NCBI RefSeq assembly: GCF_030012605.2
Contig: NZ_CP114055.2
Reading direction: 5' to 3' (one strand)
DNA: 64,000 nt
Origin: Bergeyella_A cardium
GTDB lineage: Bacteria; Bacteroidota; Bacteroidia; Flavobacteriales; Weeksellaceae
Shown here: piece after piece, positions 43,147 through 51,006 of the stretch
Numbering within the stretch: the stretch's first letter is position 1
Layout of the letters: the number at the start of each line of letters is the position of its first letter
Made by a program: the position numbers and the translations under genes
Notes under the pieces: generated by a model
The model's database searches: none
What the model was told of the DNA's origin: nothing
The model's input: only the letters and a program-made list of their open reading frames with translations

Positions 43147-44585
43147 GCAATCAACAGAACTTAAAAAAAATCATTACGAACATTACGACTTTCGGCAGTG
43201 TTCATATTTTCTCTTTGCTCATCAGCATCATCCGCTCAAAGCTCGCAACGCTATGGCTGGGGGCTCAGGGGGTGGGCTTTTTAGGATTACTCACCTCTAC
43301 ATTTAATCTTATCATCAGCTTAACGAATTGCGGACTGCCAGCCAGCACCGTAAGATATCTATCCGAGAATGAAAACCTCCAATCCGTAGAGCGAATCTCA
43401 CTTATTCAAAAATTATCCATCATCATTGGGATAATAGGGGCGGTTCTCTGCTTTTTATTTTCTCATCAGCTCTCGATGATTACCTTTGATACCGCTGATT
43501 ACCGCTGGGCTTTTCAGCTAATTTCCTTCTCGGTTGTAATGAAGCAGATCACCGAGATTTATACCTCCATCTTCCAAAGTAGAATGGAAGTGAAGAAGCT
43601 CGCTAATGCCAACCTCACTGCCAATATCATCGGTATTTTGATTACCCTACCTCTCTATTATTATTTTCATCTGAGGGGTGTGGTTTATAACCTCATCGCA
43701 GTAGGCATCGTAGAATTTATAGTATTTAGAATCGTCTTCCGAAGGTTAAAATTGAAAGATGATAAAACAGCTCTCCCTTTTAACAAAGCCAAAGATGCCA
43801 AAAAGATTTTAGGAAATGGCTTATATTTTAATCTCAGTAATGTACTGAATCTCCTGTCTGCTTATATTGTTCAGATATTCATCCGTAAGTTTGGAGGGCT
43901 GGAGCAGACGGGCTATTATATCTCTGGCTTTACGATACTAAATGTTTATGTAGCAATTTTTTTTACGGTAATGAGTCTGGATTATTTTCCTCGGGTTTCC
44001 AGAGCAAATGAAAATACCTGTGAACTCAATTCCGAAGTGAATAACCAACTCTATATCGGTACGCTTATACTCTCCCCTGTATTAATATTACTCCTGCTGA
44101 TGGCTCCTGCCATTGTGGCTGTACTTTATGAAAAATCTTTTACAGATACGATATTATATGTACAGCTGGCTTTACTGGGCGTATTCTTTAAGCTATTTTC
44201 CTGGGTTACAGGCTTTGTAATTATAGGTAAAGGTAGCCGAAATCTCATCTTAAATAATGCCTTATTTTTTAATTCTCTATTCGTAGTCTCTCATATTTTA
44301 GGGTTTTATTTCTATGGTATAAAGGGAGTTGCTATAGCTTCCTGTTTGTATTATTTATGTCATCTTATAGGTAATTATTGGGTTACATACAGGGCTTTCG
44401 GACTAAAAATAAGTAGGCAAAACATCCGAGTATTTGTATTATCTTCACTAATGCTTATGGGTTGTGTAGCATTATATTTTAGTTTTAATTCTTTAATGAG
44501 CATCAGCAGTATCTCTTGTATTTTTATAGCCTGCAGCATCTGGTCGATAAGGAATTTCCTACAAATCATCCAAAAAAGAAAGTAG
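43143..44585 (+). CDS. Polysaccharide flippase (Wzx/MATE-like)
   Basis: A 480-residue membrane protein with about 12-14 helices, of the oligosaccharide flippase (Wzx/RfbX) family, which moves undecaprenyl-linked oligosaccharides across the inner membrane. The N-terminus shows the family feature GAQGVGFLGLLTSTFNLI. No glycosyltransferase or Wzy polymerase adjoins it. The base composition becomes more AT-rich toward the 3' end. It overlaps the aminotransferase by 4 nt. Confidence 0.85.
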   Translation: MSNQQNLKKIITNITTFGSVHIFSLLISIIRSKLATLWLGAQGVGFLGLLTSTFNLIISLTNCGLPASTVRYLSENENLQSVERISLIQKLSIIIGIIGAVLCFLFSHQLSMITFDTADYRWAFQLISFSVVMKQITEIYTSIFQSRMEVKKLANANLTANIIGILITLPLYYYFHLRGVVYNLIAVGIVEFIVFRIVFRRLKLKDDKTALPFNKAKDAKKILGNGLYFNLSNVLNLLSAYIVQIFIRKFGGLEQTGYYISGFTILNVYVAIFFTVMSLDYFPRVSRANENTCELNSEVNNQLYIGTLILSPVLILLLLMAPAIVAVLYEKSFTDTILYVQLALLGVFFKLFSWVTGFVIIGKGSRNLILNNALFFNSLFVVSHILGFYFYGIKGVAIASCLYYLCHLIGNYWVTYRAFGLKISRQNIRVFVLSSLMLMGCVALYFSFNSLMSISSISCIFIACSIWSIRNFLQIIQKRK

Positions 44586-44658
44586 AATAATTTCTATAAA
44601 ATGCTCATTAGCCCAAAACCTATAATATCAAACCTCAGCAGAAGCCTAAATATTTTAG

Positions 44659-44666
44659 TACTTTTG
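44659..44666 (+). promoter_or_regulatory. -7 promoter element for acyltransferase gene
   Basis: TACTTTTG matches TAnnTTTG and lies 20 nt before the GTG at 44687, the same spacing seen for other genes here. Confidence 0.6.
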
Positions 44667-44686
44667 CCTTACTATCATTTTTCAGC

Positions 44687-45421
44687 GTGGGAAAATTAGA
44701 CAATAAACTCAGGAGATTGGTTTTCTTAATCGGGAAAATCAACTGGTGGCAAACATTGCGAATTAACTTTAAGGCATTCGGTTTTTCAGATGCTTTAAAA
44801 TTTCCCATTGTAGTATTCTATGGCTTTAAAATAAAAAAATTCAGCGGAGAAATTAAACTCAATATCCCGATAAAATTTGGAATATTGTCCTTCGGGCATC
44901 CCTATGAAATTTTCAGTCGGTCAAACAAAAGCGGCGAAGCATCTATACTCGGCACAATGGAAATCAATGGAAGTACCCAGTTTGGAGTTGATACCAAATT
45001 ATATATAAACAAAGGAGGGCATTTAACTTTGGGGCATATCAATTCTTTTGGAAGTGAAAGCCAGATTATCTGCTTTAATAAGATTCACTTTGGCAATTGG
45101 GTGCAGTGCGGCTCTCACTGTATGTTTGTAGATACCAACTTCCATCCGCTAAAAAATGTAGCTACTCATCAGTCTATCACTATGAGCGGAAGCATTGAAA
45201 TCGGAAGTTTTAATTATATCGGAATCCGAACTACCATTCGTATGGGCACGAAGACGGCTAAGCACACCCTCATTGCCTCAAATTCTTTATTAAATAAAGA
45301 CTATACAAGCCTTGGTGAGCAAAATCTATTGGGTGGAATACCAGCAATAAAGCTCAAAGAAGGTATCATCAGAGATTGGGAAACTGAAATGACGGATTTA
45401 GAAAACTATCTGAAACTTTAA
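44687..45421 (+). CDS. Hexapeptide-repeat acyltransferase
   Basis: A 244-residue left-handed beta-helix (LbH) transferase. Hexapeptide turns begin around residue 85 and continue through IEIGSFNYIGIRTTIRMGT, ending with LGGIPAIKLKEG, typical of sugar O- or N-acetyltransferases. It starts with GTG; the TAnnTTTG element 20 nt upstream supports this start. It follows the flippase in the same direction and may modify the same glycan, though it has its own promoter. Confidence 0.78.
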   Translation: MGKLDNKLRRLVFLIGKINWWQTLRINFKAFGFSDALKFPIVVFYGFKIKKFSGEIKLNIPIKFGILSFGHPYEIFSRSNKSGEASILGTMEINGSTQFGVDTKLYINKGGHLTLGHINSFGSESQIICFNKIHFGNWVQCGSHCMFVDTNFHPLKNVATHQSITMSGSIEIGSFNYIGIRTTIRMGTKTAKHTLIASNSLLNKDYTSLGEQNLLGGIPAIKLKEGIIRDWETEMTDLENYLKL

Positions 45422-45471
45422 ACCTTTCCAAAAAGGATAATATCAAACCGAGCAAAAGACGAATATTTCCT

Positions 45472-45479
45472 TACTTTTG
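45472..45479 (+). promoter_or_regulatory. -7 promoter element for rnhB
   Basis: TACTTTTG matches TAnnTTTG, 19 nt before the rnhB ATG. Confidence 0.65.
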
Positions 45480-45498
45480 CAAGGCTCAAATAAAGATT

Positions 45499-46089
45499 AT
45501 GGCATTACTCACAAGGCTATCGGAGGCGTATATAGAGGCGGGGTGCGACGAGGTGGGCAGAGGCTGTCTCTGCGGTCCCGTAGTAGCTGCAGCCGTTATC
45601 CTGAAAGAAGGTTTCCAAAGCGATATCATCAATGATTCTAAGAAGCTCAGCGCTAAGCAACGGGCAGAATTAGACCTTTTCATCAGAGAAAACGCCCTTG
45701 ATTACGCCATTACCGAACTCCCAGCCGAGTACATCGATAAGCACAACATCCTTAATGCCAGCATAGAGGCGATGCACCGCTCTCTGGACAAGCTCCACAC
45801 CAGACCCGAGCTTATTTTAGTTGATGGCAATAGGTTCCACCCCTATCATTTCATTCCCCATCGGTGCATCGTGAAGGGAGATTCTAAATTGATGAGCATT
45901 GCCTGCGCATCTATCCTTGCCAAGAATTACAGGGACAACCTGATGATTCAGCTGCACGAGGAATTTCCCCAATATGGCTGGAATAAAAATATGGGCTACC
46001 CCACAAAAACCCATAGAGAAGCACTCAAAAAATATGGGGCAACACCGTATCACCGAAAATCTTTCAGATTAGACTATAACGACGAATAA
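45499..46089 (+). CDS. rnhB: Ribonuclease HII
   Basis: Removes ribonucleotides embedded in DNA and RNA primers. The 196-residue protein has the catalytic DEVGRG (Asp17, Glu18), the middle Asp in ILVDGNRF and the later Asp in the VKGDSKLMSIACASILAK segment. The length is standard. The next gene begins at the very next base, so translation is coupled. Confidence 0.95.
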   Translation: MALLTRLSEAYIEAGCDEVGRGCLCGPVVAAAVILKEGFQSDIINDSKKLSAKQRAELDLFIRENALDYAITELPAEYIDKHNILNASIEAMHRSLDKLHTRPELILVDGNRFHPYHFIPHRCIVKGDSKLMSIACASILAKNYRDNLMIQLHEEFPQYGWNKNMGYPTKTHREALKKYGATPYHRKSFRLDYNDE

Positions 46090-46860
46090 ATGATAATTGA
46101 AAGCAGTCAAAACGATAAAATAAAACGCCTCACACGGCTGAATACCGATAACCGATTTAGAAAAACAGCAGGCGTCTTCGTAGTAGAAGGCAAGCAGGAG
46201 AACGAGAGAGCCCTGACTTTCGGTTACGAAGCAGTGGAGTTCTTTATCTGCGAAGCCATCTACAAAAAGGAAGTTCCCCAAGGGAAGGTTTTCTTCGTAT
46301 CGGACAAGCTCTATGATAAAATAGCGTACAGAGGCAGCTCGGAGGGGATTATCGGGATTTATAAAACGCCTGAGCATTCATTACACCACTTTCAACCGAA
46401 GGAAAATTCATCGGTTATCATCATCGAACGAATAGAAAAACCAGGGAACCTCGGTGCTGTTCTCAGAAGTTGCGAGGCTTTCGGTATAGATGCCCTTATT
46501 CTGGCAGATACACGGGCAGATTTCTATAACCCCAATGTGATTCGCTCGAGTGTAGGCTGCCTTTTCGGTATGAATATTTATCAAACCTCAAATGAGGAGT
46601 TGCACCATTTTCTTCTCAAGCATCAGTACAATATCTACACTACTTTTATGGATGAAACAGCGCTACCGCTCCCTTCTTTGGAGCTGAGCGGGAGGTCAGC
46701 ATTGCTATTCGGTACGGAGCATTCGGGGCTGAGTGAATTCTGGCTGGGCAAAGGCAAAAATACCCTCATCCCAATGGCAGGGACTATTGATTCTCTTAAT
46801 TTGAGCAATGCCGTAGCCATATCCTGCTATGAATTTCTAAGGCAAAGAGGGCGTTTTTAG
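46090..46860 (+). CDS. TrmH/SpoU-family RNA 2'-O-methyltransferase
   Basis: A 256-residue SAM-dependent methyltransferase with an N-terminal substrate-binding domain (VVEGKQENERAL) and a SPOUT knot. The three SpoU motifs are IERIEKPGNLGAVLRSCEAFG, ALLFGTEHSGLSEFWL and IPMAGTIDSLNLSNAVAISCYE. It acts on rRNA (RlmB-like) or tRNA; the exact target cannot be told. It begins one base after rnhB. Confidence 0.88.
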   Translation: MIIESSQNDKIKRLTRLNTDNRFRKTAGVFVVEGKQENERALTFGYEAVEFFICEAIYKKEVPQGKVFFVSDKLYDKIAYRGSSEGIIGIYKTPEHSLHHFQPKENSSVIIIERIEKPGNLGAVLRSCEAFGIDALILADTRADFYNPNVIRSSVGCLFGMNIYQTSNEELHHFLLKHQYNIYTTFMDETALPLPSLELSGRSALLFGTEHSGLSEFWLGKGKNTLIPMAGTIDSLNLSNAVAISCYEFLRQRGRF

Positions 46861-46868
46861 ACAGTCAA

Positions 46869-46881
46869 CTGACATTCTGTC
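46869..46881. promoter_or_regulatory. Palindromic site TGACA-N3-TGTCA upstream of rhomboid gene
   Basis: TGACATTCTGTCA has the same arms and spacer length as the site before lon (15821-15835). It lies about 75 bp upstream of a sigma-54-like element. Confidence 0.5.
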
Positions 46882-46954
46882 ATTCCCATTCGGCTTTCCT
46901 TAAACATCAGTATTGTACTTCTTTAAACCGCTCAGCAGGCTTGCCCTTTTTCTG

Positions 46955-46969
46955 TGGCAATCTATTTGT
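46955..46969 (+). promoter_or_regulatory. Possible sigma-54-type promoter of rhomboid gene
   Basis: TGGCAA-TCTAT-TTGT matches TGGCAC-N5-TTGC at 8 of 10 positions, ending 26 nt before the ATG at 46996. Assignment is by motif only. Confidence 0.3.
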
Positions 46970-46995
46970 GCAATGAAGCAGAAATTTTAATTCAA

Positions 46996-47760
46996 ATGTG
47001 GAAAAAAGAAATACGATATAAAGCTTTGCTCTACCCTTTGGGAATGGTATTCCTGATGGGTGCAGGGTTTATTCTTCAATCTATAGGGGTATTCTCGTAT
47101 TGCAGTGGAGCGCTTATTCCTCAGGCTTTAGATGGATTGCTGGGGATATTCACCAGCCCTTTTTTGCATAGTGGTTGGGAGCATCTGCTGGGCAATTCAA
47201 TCCCGATAGCTGCACTGCTTTTCCTCCTCTTTCAGTTTTATTCAGAGGTTGCCTCTCGGGTGTTTTTCTCAGGTGGGCTCATTACGGGCGGTCTGGTATG
47301 GCTGATGCCTCCCATCATTTTCGGAGAGGAGCTGGTCTGCATCATCGGGGCGAGTGGTATTGTATATATGCTGGCATTCTTCCTCTTTTTCGGTGGGGTA
47401 TTTCGCCGAGATGCGAGGCTACTTACCATCTCTCTACTGGTAGTTCTCTATTATGGAAGTATGATTTGGGGCATACTCCCTCAGGAGTGGTTTTCCAATG
47501 CGGAAGATGCAAGGCAAATCTCTTGGCAGTCTCACGCTGCAGGAGCTTTGGTGGGGAGCTCCCTCGCTTTCTTTTACAAAAACAAAGGCGAAAAGAAAAA
47601 GAAATTTATTTGGGAATTTCCGAATTATTATAGCGAGAAGGACGACAGGCTTTGGCAGGAATACATCCAAAAACACCCAGAAGATTTTTTAGAAATGCCC
47701 CATAAGGCAGAAGATGATATTTGGAAACATCTGGACGAGCTCCGAAAAAATTCAAGCTAA
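46996..47760 (+). CDS. Rhomboid-family intramembrane protease
   Basis: A 254-residue membrane protein with about six helices and a cytoplasmic tail (about 190-254, EWxxPNYYSEKDDR...). It has the rhomboid features: HSGWEHLLGN with the conserved His/Asn of helix 2, the Ser in GASGIVYML, and the His in SWQSHAAGALVG. Likely an active serine protease; substrates are unknown. A GTG at 46954 would add 14 residues; I choose ATG 46996 because the promoter-like element overlaps the longer version. Confidence 0.82.
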   Translation: MWKKEIRYKALLYPLGMVFLMGAGFILQSIGVFSYCSGALIPQALDGLLGIFTSPFLHSGWEHLLGNSIPIAALLFLLFQFYSEVASRVFFSGGLITGGLVWLMPPIIFGEELVCIIGASGIVYMLAFFLFFGGVFRRDARLLTISLLVVLYYGSMIWGILPQEWFSNAEDARQISWQSHAAGALVGSSLAFFYKNKGEKKKKFIWEFPNYYSEKDDRLWQEYIQKHPEDFLEMPHKAEDDIWKHLDELRKNSS

Positions 47761-47770
47761 ATACCAAAAG

Positions 47771-47806
47771 AAAAACCTGCTTCGGATAAATGAAGCAGGT
47801 TTTTTA
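47771..47806. terminator. Bidirectional terminator
   Basis: AAAAACCTGCTTC and GAAGCAGGTTTTT arms between the convergent rhomboid and aldehyde dehydrogenase genes. Confidence 0.9.
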
Positions 47807-47820
47807 ATGCGTTGGGTCCT

Positions 47821-49113
47821 CTACTGAATGATGACCGTCTTTGCCGTTACAAACTCCTTTAATGCCAGCAGTGAAAGCTCCGTACCGTAGCCCGAGAGTT
47901 TCGTTCCCCCAAACGGAAAGCGCGGGTCTGAGCTGGTCATTCGGTTGATATTTACAGTACCCGATTCAAGGTTTTTGATGTAAAAATCTGCCCGCTCGAG
48001 GTTTGCTGTCCAGACCGAGTTAGACAGTCCGTATGGGATATCATTTGCCAAATCGAGGGCTTCATTATCGTCTTTTGCTCGGAGGACGATTCCCACAGGA
48101 CCAAAGAGCTCTTCCTGCAAGATAGGATTGGCTCTTTCCACAGCGATGAGAGAAGGCTTAAAAGCAGTATCTGATATTCTTTCAAGGGGGAGGATAACCT
48201 CTGCACCGTGCTCTAAGGCTTTTTTGTATTGGTTTTCCAGCTCATCGGCGAGGTCAGCTCTCGCCATTCCGCTGAAAAGGGTATCCTTATTTAAAGGATT
48301 TCCTGGCTGATATTTTTTAAATTCAGATACAAGAAGGTCTAAAAACCCGGCATATACATTCTCTTGAATGATGAATCTTTTAGCTGCCACGCAAGTCTGG
48401 CCACAATTCTGCAGCCGTGCCCAAGCTCCCGTTTGGCTCGCTTTGTTTAAATCAGCATCATCTAAAATAATAAAAGCATCGCTGCCACCTAATTCCAAAA
48501 GAGATTTCTTGATATTCCTCCCTGCGAGGGCTGCTACTTCGGCGCCTGCTTTTTCGCTACCCGTAAGGCTCACCCCTTTTATAATGGGGCTTTCAAGGAT
48601 TTGCCTCACTTCATTATGCCCGATTTCAAGGTTTTGAAATACGCCCTCTGGGAAGCCTGCTTCGAGGAGGATGTTTTCTATGGCTCTACCACTTTCAAAG
48701 CAAATGGAGGCGTGTTTCAGTACGGCGGTATTCCCCGAGAGGAGCGTGGGGGTAGCGAAGCGAAGCACCTGCCAGAAAGGGAAGTTCCAAGGCATCACGC
48801 CTAAAATAACCCCTTTGGGAACGAAATGCACCTCCGAAAGACTATACTCAGAGGCTATTTTCTCTGGTTTCAGACTGTTTTCTGCTATGGCGTAGTAGTC
48901 CATCATCAGGGCGCATTTCTGCACTTCTGCTATGGCTTGGGAGATGGGTTTATTCATCTCCTTGGTAATGATTTTCCCTAAATCTTCGGCTCTATTTTTT
49001 AAAATTTCAGATGCCCGAGCAATGAGTTTCTGCTTATCTTCAAAGGCTAGAAACCGCCATTGGTTAAAGGCCGTTTGTGCTTTATTGAGTTTTTCTTGTA
49101 TTAAAGTTTCCAT
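47821..49113 (-). CDS. NAD(P)-dependent aldehyde dehydrogenase, succinate-semialdehyde type
   Basis: A 430-residue ALDH most like the Sad/GabD1-type enzymes that oxidise succinate semialdehyde. Visible are GVMPWNFPFWQVLRFA, the cofactor-site GSEKAGAEVAALAG, the glutamate in LELGGSDAFII and the catalytic Cys in NCGQTCVAAKR. It lacks the roughly 20-residue INPATGE-type N-terminal strand. A promoter 24 nt upstream shows that this short form is the intended product. Monocistronic. Confidence 0.85.
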   Translation of the reverse strand: METLIQEKLNKAQTAFNQWRFLAFEDKQKLIARASEILKNRAEDLGKIITKEMNKPISQAIAEVQKCALMMDYYAIAENSLKPEKIASEYSLSEVHFVPKGVILGVMPWNFPFWQVLRFATPTLLSGNTAVLKHASICFESGRAIENILLEAGFPEGVFQNLEIGHNEVRQILESPIIKGVSLTGSEKAGAEVAALAGRNIKKSLLELGGSDAFIILDDADLNKASQTGAWARLQNCGQTCVAAKRFIIQENVYAGFLDLLVSEFKKYQPGNPLNKDTLFSGMARADLADELENQYKKALEHGAEVILPLERISDTAFKPSLIAVERANPILQEELFGPVGIVLRAKDDNEALDLANDIPYGLSNSVWTANLERADFYIKNLESGTVNINRMTSSDPRFPFGGTKLSGYGTELSLLALKEFVTAKTVIIQ

Positions 49114-49136
49114 AATCTACTGGGTTTTAGGAGAGG

Positions 49137-49144
49137 CAAAAGTA
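49137..49144 (-). promoter_or_regulatory. -7 promoter element for aldehyde dehydrogenase
   Basis: Minus-strand TACTTTTG, 23 nt upstream of the ATG. Confidence 0.6.
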
Positions 49145-49278
49145 AATATTATTTAAGCATTGCCACAATCTATTTTACAGCTATATGCAGTGATTTAATA
49201 AATTTTAAATCAGCCTTTAATAATAATATTATACAATTAAACCAGACAAGTGGAATTCTCTCTTTTAATTTGCAGAAA

Positions 49279-50244
49279 CTATCGGAGGGAAAATTCAGCA
49301 ATAATCGGCTGGTGGTCGGATAAATTTCTCGTCTTCGCAATATGACAAGACAGCGGTTCTATCCCCTCAGAACTGAAAATATAATCGATTTTTATGGGCA
49401 TTATCACCTCTCGGAATGAAACGCCTATCCCTCGCCCTGCGGACTGAAACGCATCGGTAAGCCCACGAGAAATCGTATAATATTCGTAGGAATTGGGCAC
49501 GGCATTCATATCCCCCGCCACGAGGAGCGGATAGGGCGAAGCCTTTATACTGCTTTGGAGGGCATCTGCCTGCCCCGCGTGCTCCTTAAAAGTAAATAGA
49601 AATTTTTCGAGGTAGCTGCCACTAATGTTTTCTGCCTGGCGCTCAGAATCGCTCAACTGAAAGGGTTCAAGGTAGTAATTCACCAGCCTGAGCCTCTGCC
49701 CGTGGCAATCTACATCTGCATAGATCGCCTTGCCAATATACCCGTGCCGAGAAATATTGAGAAGCCCCTCGGACTGTATGGGAAATTTGGAGAGGATAAC
49801 GCAATAATCCGCCTGGTATTTAAATTTTAAATCTGAAAAATGATATTCCTTCTCACCTAAAAAACTCGCCTCTTGGAGGAAGATCAAATCAGGGTTTTCG
49901 GTATTAATGTATTCCGCAATTTCTTTCTCACCATAAAAACCATTATGCACATTGAAAGACATTACTTTTATATCCGACGATTGGTGAGATTTCGAGCTAA
50001 AATTTACCCATCTTTTGATGGGATTGATAAAGACAAAGCTCAGACACAAAAAGAACACAGCATACCTCCACCTGATGAAAATCCAGAGCGCACACAAAAC
50101 GAAATAAACGACCAAAACCACAGGAAACACCAATGAAAAAAAGTTGAGCCAAGCATTTACTACTGGCGAAATATAGGCATTGAGCACCGTAGCTGATAAA
50201 ACAAGAGCAGTAGAGATATGCCCCACCAACAAGAGCCTTCGCAT
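49279..50244 (-). CDS. Membrane-anchored endonuclease/exonuclease/phosphatase-family protein
   Basis: A 321-residue EEP-fold hydrolase. Two or three N-terminal membrane helices (about 5-90) precede the catalytic domain. The active-site motifs are MSFNVHNGF, IFLQEASF, AGDMNAVPNS and LSDHQPIIAEF. This family cleaves phosphodiesters or phosphomonoesters in nucleic acids, lipids or sugars; the substrate here is unknown. The frame opens at 50292 inside the rhomboid gene, but the second ATG (50244) follows its stop by 14 nt and begins with a basic signal-anchor (MRRLLLVGHIST). Confidence 0.8.
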   Translation of the reverse strand: MRRLLLVGHISTALVLSATVLNAYISPVVNAWLNFFSLVFPVVLVVYFVLCALWIFIRWRYAVFFLCLSFVFINPIKRWVNFSSKSHQSSDIKVMSFNVHNGFYGEKEIAEYINTENPDLIFLQEASFLGEKEYHFSDLKFKYQADYCVILSKFPIQSEGLLNISRHGYIGKAIYADVDCHGQRLRLVNYYLEPFQLSDSERQAENISGSYLEKFLFTFKEHAGQADALQSSIKASPYPLLVAGDMNAVPNSYEYYTISRGLTDAFQSAGRGIGVSFREVIMPIKIDYIFSSEGIEPLSCHIAKTRNLSDHQPIIAEFSLR

Positions 50245-50258
50245 AAGCAAAAATGTTT

Positions 50259-50981
50259 TTACTGATAAAACCTGTTGAGATGCTTGCCCCAAATCTTTGC
50301 AAGCAGGAAACCAACAAAGGCTCCTCCTATATGTGCAAAATGAGCGATATTAGACTCCGTGTCATTAATCCCCAAATAGACTGAGCCTAAAATAATCAGC
50401 GGGAAAAGATATTTTGCTTTTATTGGGAAAGGGATAAACATAAATATCAGTTTTGAATTGGGAAATAAAGCGGAAAAAGCAGCAACTACACCAAATATAG
50501 CCCCAGAAGCACCGAGCATCCTACTGACTAAACTATTCAGCAAGTAATACTCATTAGACCCTTTGGGATAGCCCGAAAATGTACCATCAGGAGCGTACAA
50601 ATCTGCATTAGCAGAGACTTCCTGCACCTGCTCTATACTCATCTGCGAAGTAATCTGAAAAACCTCAAAGCCATAACATAAGTTATAAAGCAAAAAACCT
50701 CCCAGCCCACTCAGAAAATAGAGAATCACAAACCGCTTACCTCGCAGTACTTGCTCGAGCACAGGACCAAAACTCCAAAGAGTAAGCATATTGAAAACGA
50801 TATGAGCAATACCTCCGTGCATAAACATATGCGTAACCACTTGCCAAGATCTGAAATTAGGCGAATAAGGGAAATAGGCAGGCAAAATAAGATACAAATA
50901 AGGCACAAAAAATGAGAGGACAAAGACCACCACATTGAGGATAATCAGATTTTTTGTAATCGGGGTGAGCGCTCCAAACAT
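50259..50981 (-). CDS. Rhomboid-family intramembrane serine protease
   Basis: A 240-residue six-helix protease. The catalytic Ser is in LGASGAIFGVVAAF and the His in NIAHFAHIGGAFVGFLLAK; the conserved helix 2 motif is HGGIAHIVFNMLTL. A roughly 40-residue loop (SNEYYLLNS region) precedes the Ser helix. It is cotranscribed with the downstream EEP-family protein (14 nt gap), a pairing frequent in Bacteroidetes. It is unrelated in position to the rhomboid at 46996. Confidence 0.9.
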   Translation of the reverse strand: MFGALTPITKNLIILNVVVFVLSFFVPYLYLILPAYFPYSPNFRSWQVVTHMFMHGGIAHIVFNMLTLWSFGPVLEQVLRGKRFVILYFLSGLGGFLLYNLCYGFEVFQITSQMSIEQVQEVSANADLYAPDGTFSGYPKGSNEYYLLNSLVSRMLGASGAIFGVVAAFSALFPNSKLIFMFIPFPIKAKYLFPLIILGSVYLGINDTESNIAHFAHIGGAFVGFLLAKIWGKHLNRFYQ

Positions 50982-51006
50982 AATATCAAAGGTTTTTTTA
51001 TAGGTT

